Position numbers and translations under genes: made by a program. The notes beneath the pieces are model-generated. The model searched no databases. It was not told the origin of the DNA and saw nothing but the letters and a program-made list of their open reading frames with translations. Source: Halobacteriovoraceae bacterium (lineage in GTDB: Bacteria; Bdellovibrionota; Bacteriovoracia; Bacteriovoracales; Bacteriovoracaceae). From it: a stretch of DNA of 36,391 nucleotides. Positions 32,307 through 36,391 of this stretch are shown here, in pieces. Positions within the stretch are counted from its first letter, which is position 1. The number at the start of each line of letters is the position of its first letter. The DNA lies in contig JACKAK010000016.1 in assembly GCA_020635115.1 (NCBI GenBank), positions 1 to 36,391 of the forward strand, in the 5' to 3' direction.

Positions 32307-33554
32307 CCCAATATTTAACCTCACAGTACTTGGAGAAATTTTTAATATCTTAGCTGTAGAAACAATACTTTTTTGACATTTAAAATAAGTATCCTTTATA
32401 TACCTTTTTTTCATCTCTTTTAAACTCATATGTTCCCTACTATATTTTTGAATTGATTCTGAACTTTGATTGGCCAGAAGTTCTTCATCAATTGAATCAT
32501 AAACCAGTCTACCTCTAGGGTTCAAGGTTATCTTCCTTTTTAAATGGCCAAGAAGTTGACGATAGTTTCCAGGCCAACTATATGAGAGATAAGCTTCTAA
32601 CAAATCAGTAGAAATTGAAACTCCAGCTTGTCTCAATTTTTCAAATATAATATTTTTTAATTTCATAGAATCCTCACTAATTGAGGGAACATGAATAAAA
32701 TGGCCAGAACTTATGCGATAATAAAAGTCTTTCCTAATAACATTTTCCTTTACCAAATTATACAAATTACGGTTAGCTGCAAAAATCAAACGGACATCTA
32801 CTTTTTTATCTCTATACCCACCAATTTTTCTTACTTTTAAATTATCCAAAAACAACAATAATTTAATCTGTAAACTTTCAGAAATACTATCAATTTCATC
32901 GAGAAAAAGTGTCCCATAATTTGCTTGAGAAAGAAGTCCCTCTTTTTCCCGTATAGCTCCAGTAAATGCACCTTTTACATGTCCAAATATTTCACTTTCT
33001 ATAAGAGAATTATTGTATGTTGAAAGATTGAGTTGGACAAATTCCCCCTTCCGCTTACTTTGTTCATGTATTTGTTTAGCTAGATGGCTTTTCCCGCATC
33101 CTGTTTCTCCTTCTAACAATATAGTGAGATCTGAAAGAGCGATCAGTTCAGGAACAATACTATCTTCCTTGAATGTTTTATTTTTAAAAAACAAAGTATT
33201 GTGTCCAATTTGTAGCTGATCTCCCTTTTCCAAGAGGGCATCATATGAGAGATTGCCATTTAACCTAAAAGGAATATCACATTTCGACTTTATGCGATAT
33301 CTCATGTAACCACCGTATAAACAGACTAATTCCAGACTAAACTCACCCTCTCTTTCATTTAATGCCATCAGTTGAATATTTGGTGCTTGAATAAGTGTAG
33401 AATGCTCCTTTTTAAGACCAATTGTATAATGAGTTCGATTCAAATCAATTGTCCTTCTTCTCCCCTGACATGGAATAATCTGTAATTTATCAAATTGGGC
33501 GACACCATTTTGCACACTATTTTCTTTAAATAGATTGAAATCTAAAACTTTCAT
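32295..33554 (-). CDS. Sigma-54-dependent transcriptional activator with FHA-like N-terminus, 419 aa
   Basis: Residues 25-125 have the strand pattern of an FHA domain (RTHYTIGLKKEH; LLEKGDQLQIGHNTLFF) but lack the usual phosphothreonine-binding GR...SxxH residues. The AAA+ domain follows: Walker A GETGCGKS at 149-156, the sigma-54 contact loop GAFTGA at 195-200, Walker B TLFLDEID at about 215-222, arginine-finger region RKDFYYRIS, and WPGNYRQL. A Fis-type HTH ends the chain (STAKILKISPSTVRL). All motifs for sigma-54 remodelling are intact, so it should be active at -24/-12 promoters. AGGAG precedes the ATG. Its 3' end overlaps the FliL-like gene by 12 bases. Confidence 0.9.
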   Translation of the reverse strand: MKVLDFNLFKENSVQNGVAQFDKLQIIPCQGRRRTIDLNRTHYTIGLKKEHSTLIQAPNIQLMALNEREGEFSLELVCLYGGYMRYRIKSKCDIPFRLNGNLSYDALLEKGDQLQIGHNTLFFKNKTFKEDSIVPELIALSDLTILLEGETGCGKSHLAKQIHEQSKRKGEFVQLNLSTYNNSLIESEIFGHVKGAFTGAIREKEGLLSQANYGTLFLDEIDSISESLQIKLLLFLDNLKVRKIGGYRDKKVDVRLIFAANRNLYNLVKENVIRKDFYYRISSGHFIHVPSISEDSMKLKNIIFEKLRQAGVSISTDLLEAYLSYSWPGNYRQLLGHLKRKITLNPRGRLVYDSIDEELLANQSSESIQKYSREHMSLKEMKKRYIKDTYFKCQKSIVSTAKILKISPSTVRLNIGLTE

Positions 33555-33687
33555 ATCAACTCCTAAGAATTTTTTCTGTGCTTATACACAATTCATGCCA
33601 AATAAATAATCACTATAGCTAATAAGTATTTTTTATTCCAAAAAAGAAATTGGTTGAATTAAAGAACTTTAATGGTAAACATTTCCC

Positions 33688-34362
33688 ATGAATTTTAAAA
33701 TTGCAAAAGGACGATGTAAATTCTCATATGGATTTCAATCTCCATCACAAATGAATGATTTTCTAATCAATAATGCTGACGCTATCGGAGTGGCCTTTGT
33801 TGGGCGCTCGAATGTTGGAAAATCATCACTTATCAATACAATTTATGGAAAAAACCTAGCTAAAACTTCAAAAACACCTGGTCGAACTCGACAAATAAAT
33901 GTTTTTGAATTTTTTCTAGAAAACGAAGGCAGTATATTCAATACCTCTCAAAAACTATACCTCTTCGACCTGCCAGGTTACGGACATGCTGAAGTCTCAA
34001 AAGAAATGAGCAAACAGTGGCAACAGTTAATGGATACTTTTTTTCAACTAATCAGTCCAAATTTATTATTAGTAAGTATACAAGATGCAAGACACCCCAA
34101 CCAAAAGAGTGATCAACAATTCTATTCCTATATCAAAAAATTTGCACATCAAACAAGTTTGGTTTTTAACAAAATGGATAAGTTAAAAAAACAAAAAGAA
34201 AAAGCCGCTCTTAAAAAGATTAAACCTGAAATAATGAGAGAATTTAAATGGGTCCAAGAAATATTTTTCTTATCTGCTGAAGATAAACAAGGTGTTCCCC
34301 CATTTGAGGCCTCACTTGTGAATTTCATTAACAAACGCTTGTTTATAGAAGAAAATATCTAA
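33688..34362 (+). CDS. engB: EngB/YsxC family ribosome-assembly GTPase
   Basis: A GTPase needed for 50S subunit maturation. G1 is FVGRSNVGKSS (38-48), G2 TPGRTRQIN (63-71), G3 DLPGYG (94-99), G4 NKMD in LVFNKMDKL, and G5 SAED. The TPGRTRQ motif is diagnostic for EngB. The 224-residue length is at the upper end for the family, with a small insert after the G2 region (LENEGSIFNTSQK). It converges on the coiled-coil gene with two bases between stop codons. Confidence 0.95.
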   Translation: MNFKIAKGRCKFSYGFQSPSQMNDFLINNADAIGVAFVGRSNVGKSSLINTIYGKNLAKTSKTPGRTRQINVFEFFLENEGSIFNTSQKLYLFDLPGYGHAEVSKEMSKQWQQLMDTFFQLISPNLLLVSIQDARHPNQKSDQQFYSYIKKFAHQTSLVFNKMDKLKKQKEKAALKKIKPEIMREFKWVQEIFFLSAEDKQGVPPFEASLVNFINKRLFIEENI

Positions 34363-34364
34363 GA

Positions 34365-34706
34365 CTATTTCTTATCATCTTCAATATTTTCTTTTTTTTG
34401 AGACACATCTTCCGGGGCCGAGGCAAACTTAATCTTCTCCATCTCGACCTCCATCAACTTTAAATCTTCTCTACAACGACTTATTTTTTCAACAAGCTCA
34501 CTTGCTTTCGAAGAATTAAGATCTAGCTCTCCAGATTTAATTAATTTATAAACCATTTTTCCTAAATTTTCATAAGACTCATGAAGATCCGAATTAGTCC
34601 TTGAAGCGTTGATCATTTTACGGCCAATTTCGGTAGTCCTTTTAAATTCCTCAAGGCCTGTATTGAACATTTCTTGAACTTTATTTCTCCAATCCTGTTT
34701 ATTCAT
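34365..34706 (-). CDS. Small helical/coiled-coil protein of unknown function, 113 aa
   Basis: I do not recognise a family. The chain is soluble, charged and almost wholly helical, with a central segment SYENLGKMVYKLIKSGEL and a heptad-like stretch (about 70-95). The tail is acidic/lysine-rich and looks disordered. An ATG eight codons earlier opens the frame, but AGGGG six bases before the ATG at 34706 favours the shorter form, MNKQDW. It is divergent from the acyltransferase gene with 143 bases between. Confidence 0.7.
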   Translation of the reverse strand: MNKQDWRNKVQEMFNTGLEEFKRTTEIGRKMINASRTNSDLHESYENLGKMVYKLIKSGELDLNSSKASELVEKISRCREDLKLMEVEMEKIKFASAPEDVSQKKENIEDDKK

Positions 34707-34849
34707 AAAAAACCCCTGGCCAAATATCAATTTCAGATGGCAACTCTATTATATGGCGGTAACCCTAATCTTGAAAAGGGCCAGTAAGGGAAAACAATTT
34801 CCATTAAATAAAATTCGATATATGCTTTTTTAAGACTAAGGGGTCAAAA

Positions 34850-35707
34850 ATGCTTAAGTTTCTCTCAAAATACATAACTTACAGCGGGATGCATCAAGAC
34901 AAGATTGAAAAAATCTTCACAACTCTAGATAAAAAGTACCCCACCGGATTTGATGCATTCGGCCTTAATATTAAAGAAGCAAAAAAGAGCATCAAAATCT
35001 TAAATTTTTTATATGAAAACTATTTCAAAGTGCGAGTATTTGGCCAAGAAAATGTAAAAGAGCAACATTATATGGCCGTTGCCAACCACTCTGGTCAAAT
35101 CGCTATTGACGCTGTTCTTGTCGGTTGTGCTTTTACGTTAGGAGTAAATCCACCAAGACTGGCCAGACCCTTGGTCGAAAGATTTTTTGGCTCAATACCA
35201 TTTGTAGGAACATGGGCCACTCAATTAGGGGCCGTCCTTGGCGATCGCCAAAATTGTATAAGACTCTTAGAAAGAAAAGAAACTGTATTAGTCTTTCCAG
35301 AAGGTGTCAGAGGTGTTGCAAAAAGTACCCCACAGTTTTATAAGCTTCAGAATTTTTCACATGGCTTTCTTAGAATGGCCATTAAAACAAAATCAGACAT
35401 TTTACCTATCGCAGTTGTTGGTGCAGAAGAATTTTATCCCTATGTATTTCAAGCAAAAAAACTTGCTAAAAAATTTGGACTTCCTGCCTTACCTCTATCA
35501 CTGAATTATTTCCCACTACCATCTCCCGTCGATATTCATTTTGGTGTCCCCTATAAAATCCCAGAAGACCTTACAGAAGATGCACCTGATAGTGAAATTG
35601 ATATTCACATACAAAAAATAGAAAGGCAGATTCAGAGCATGATCAAAGAAGGATTAAAAAATCGAAGATATTTTTTTGGTATTGAAAAGAGAAAAATCGA
35701 TGATTAA
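34850..35707 (+). CDS. Lysophospholipid acyltransferase-like protein (PlsC superfamily), 285 aa
   Basis: Transfers an acyl chain to a glycerol-type acceptor at the membrane. Motif I is ANHSGQIAID with H80 and D87, so the catalytic pair has spacing H-x6-D rather than the usual H-x4-D of PlsC. From memory this is seen in a distinct LPLAT subgroup with NHSGxxPFD. Motif III is VFPEGVRG (148-155), and PIAVVGAEE follows as motif IV. No certain membrane helix is visible; the N-terminus is basic and amphipathic. The SDR gene overlaps its 3' end by eight bases, suggesting a common pathway. The acceptor lipid is unknown. Confidence 0.85.
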   Translation: MLKFLSKYITYSGMHQDKIEKIFTTLDKKYPTGFDAFGLNIKEAKKSIKILNFLYENYFKVRVFGQENVKEQHYMAVANHSGQIAIDAVLVGCAFTLGVNPPRLARPLVERFFGSIPFVGTWATQLGAVLGDRQNCIRLLERKETVLVFPEGVRGVAKSTPQFYKLQNFSHGFLRMAIKTKSDILPIAVVGAEEFYPYVFQAKKLAKKFGLPALPLSLNYFPLPSPVDIHFGVPYKIPEDLTEDAPDSEIDIHIQKIERQIQSMIKEGLKNRRYFFGIEKRKIDD

Positions 35708-36391
35708 AACAACCCAAAATGATGAAACTTATAATATTTTAATTATTGGCATGAGTGGCGGACTGGCAAAAATCTTGGCCAATTTACTTCTAAGAGAATG
35801 TAAAAATTGTATTATTACAGGTGTTGATACAAGAGAAGTCGTTGGGATTCCTAAAGATCCAAGAATTATTTTAAAAAAAATGAGCTATACACGTGGTAAC
35901 TTTGAGAATCTTTTTCGAAATCATTCATTTCATACCGTTTATCACCTAGGTCGTATTGGTCATTCTGCGGCCAACCCAAATGCGAACCTGGCCCAACGGT
36001 TAAATATTTCAAAGATGGGCACAAACAGGATTCTTGAACTATCATTAAAGTTTGGAGTGAAAAAGCTCGTCATTCTTAGTACATTTCATGTTTATGGAGC
36101 TTATTCAGATAATCCCATTTTTATAAAAGAAGATGCTCCGCTTAGGGCCTCAAGTGTTTACCCTGATCTAAGAGATGTTGTTGAGATGGATCAAATTGCA
36201 GTAGAATGGATGTGGAAACACCAAGGTGAAATAGACACTATTGTGCTTAGGCCAGCGACTATTGTTGGGCCTCAAATTCAAAACTCATTTACAAGATATT
36301 TAAAAGCAGCTCTTGCTCCTGTGCCAATGGATTTTAATCCCATGATGCAATTTGTACATGAATTTGATATGGCCAGAGTATTCTTAGAATG
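35700..36391 (+). CDS. NAD-dependent epimerase/dehydratase (atypical SDR), partial at window edge
   Basis: The frame starts at the ATG at 35700 and stays open to the window end, so at least 230 residues are present and the C-terminus is missing. The NAD site is IIGMSGGLAKILA (G-x-x-G-x-x-A form). VYHLGRIGH and VILSTFHVYG (with the SDR serine/threonine region) follow, then VLRPATIVGP. Where SDRs have YxxxK, this chain reads YPDLRDVVEMDQ, so the tyrosine is displaced and the lysine is absent: an atypical SDR, possibly non-catalytic or using another base. It overlaps the acyltransferase gene by eight bases. Confidence 0.85.
   Translation, partial: MIKTTQNDETYNILIIGMSGGLAKILANLLLRECKNCIITGVDTREVVGIPKDPRIILKKMSYTRGNFENLFRNHSFHTVYHLGRIGHSAANPNANLAQRLNISKMGTNRILELSLKFGVKKLVILSTFHVYGAYSDNPIFIKEDAPLRASSVYPDLRDVVEMDQIAVEWMWKHQGEIDTIVLRPATIVGPQIQNSFTRYLKAALAPVPMDFNPMMQFVHEFDMARVFLE

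Noticed and set aside
33581..33606. A TGGCATGAATTGTG sequence (- strand) resembling a sigma-54 -24/-12 promoter upstream of the activator gene
   Set aside because: The TGG and TTG elements are two bases too close, and the -12 GC is absent.
1..36391. CRISPR arrays, insertion sequences, phage genes, attachment sites
   Set aside because: No direct-repeat array, transposase, integrase or structural phage gene was seen; the two tRNA genes show no downstream duplicated tRNA 3' end within the window.

Overview
The window is a chromosomal segment of a low-GC (about one third G+C by eye) Gram-negative bacterium. It has pseudopilins, lipoproteins, FliL-like and BamE-like proteins, two-component parts and a sigma-54 activator. 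Together with the low GC and the many lineage-restricted membrane proteins, this fits the Bdellovibrionota, most likely a Bacteriovorax/Halobacteriovorax-type predator. That placement is inference; no rRNA gene is present. No phage, insertion sequence, integrase or CRISPR array is visible. Most of the window is ordinary housekeeping DNA with accessory signalling islands between.

Layout. 1-3.8 kb: a decayed cupin gene remnant, small secreted and hypothetical proteins, a lone receiver protein, and a DUF805/pseudopilin pair. 4-8.2 kb: serA-like and purA on the + strand converge on rluA-like and mtaB on the - strand. 8.4-8.6 kb: tRNA-Lys and tRNA-Glu with a clear promoter and terminator. 8.9-11.5 kb (-): a universal stress protein with its own terminator, then an Hpt / receiver-DHp / membrane-protein cluster whose last gene probably starts at ATT. 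11.7-15.3 kb (+): an FNR-like regulator, a stand-alone cyclic-nucleotide-binding domain, a split YeeE/YedE sulfur transporter behind a consensus FNR box, and a periplasmic thioredoxin-fold protein. 15.4-18.7 kb: an EamA transporter, OxyR with both redox cysteines, and a sodium/solute symporter. 18.8-22.1 kb: maeB-ridA-DUF218. 22.1-26.5 kb (-): one 1450-residue membrane protein of unknown function. 26.8-31.2 kb (-): yicC-gmk-spoT and a BamE-like lipoprotein. 31.4-33.6 kb: a FliL-like protein converging on a sigma-54 activator. 33.7-36.4 kb: engB, a coiled-coil protein, and an acyltransferase followed by an SDR epimerase cut by the window edge.

Likely joint functions. The FNR-like regulator, the FNR box and the sulfur transporter look like an oxygen- or redox-controlled sulfur uptake module. 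The Hpt and receiver-DHp proteins look like the middle of a phosphorelay whose input kinase lies elsewhere. yicC-gmk-spoT couples guanine nucleotide supply to (p)ppGpp turnover, without rpoZ between them.

The most unusual whole-window signal is the abundance of the tetranucleotide GGCC. I counted about 155 by hand, against roughly 30 expected from base composition, in coding and non-coding DNA alike. Many starts are non-ATG (GTG, TTG and probably ATT); I moved several starts to codons that have a proper Shine-Dalgarno sequence.
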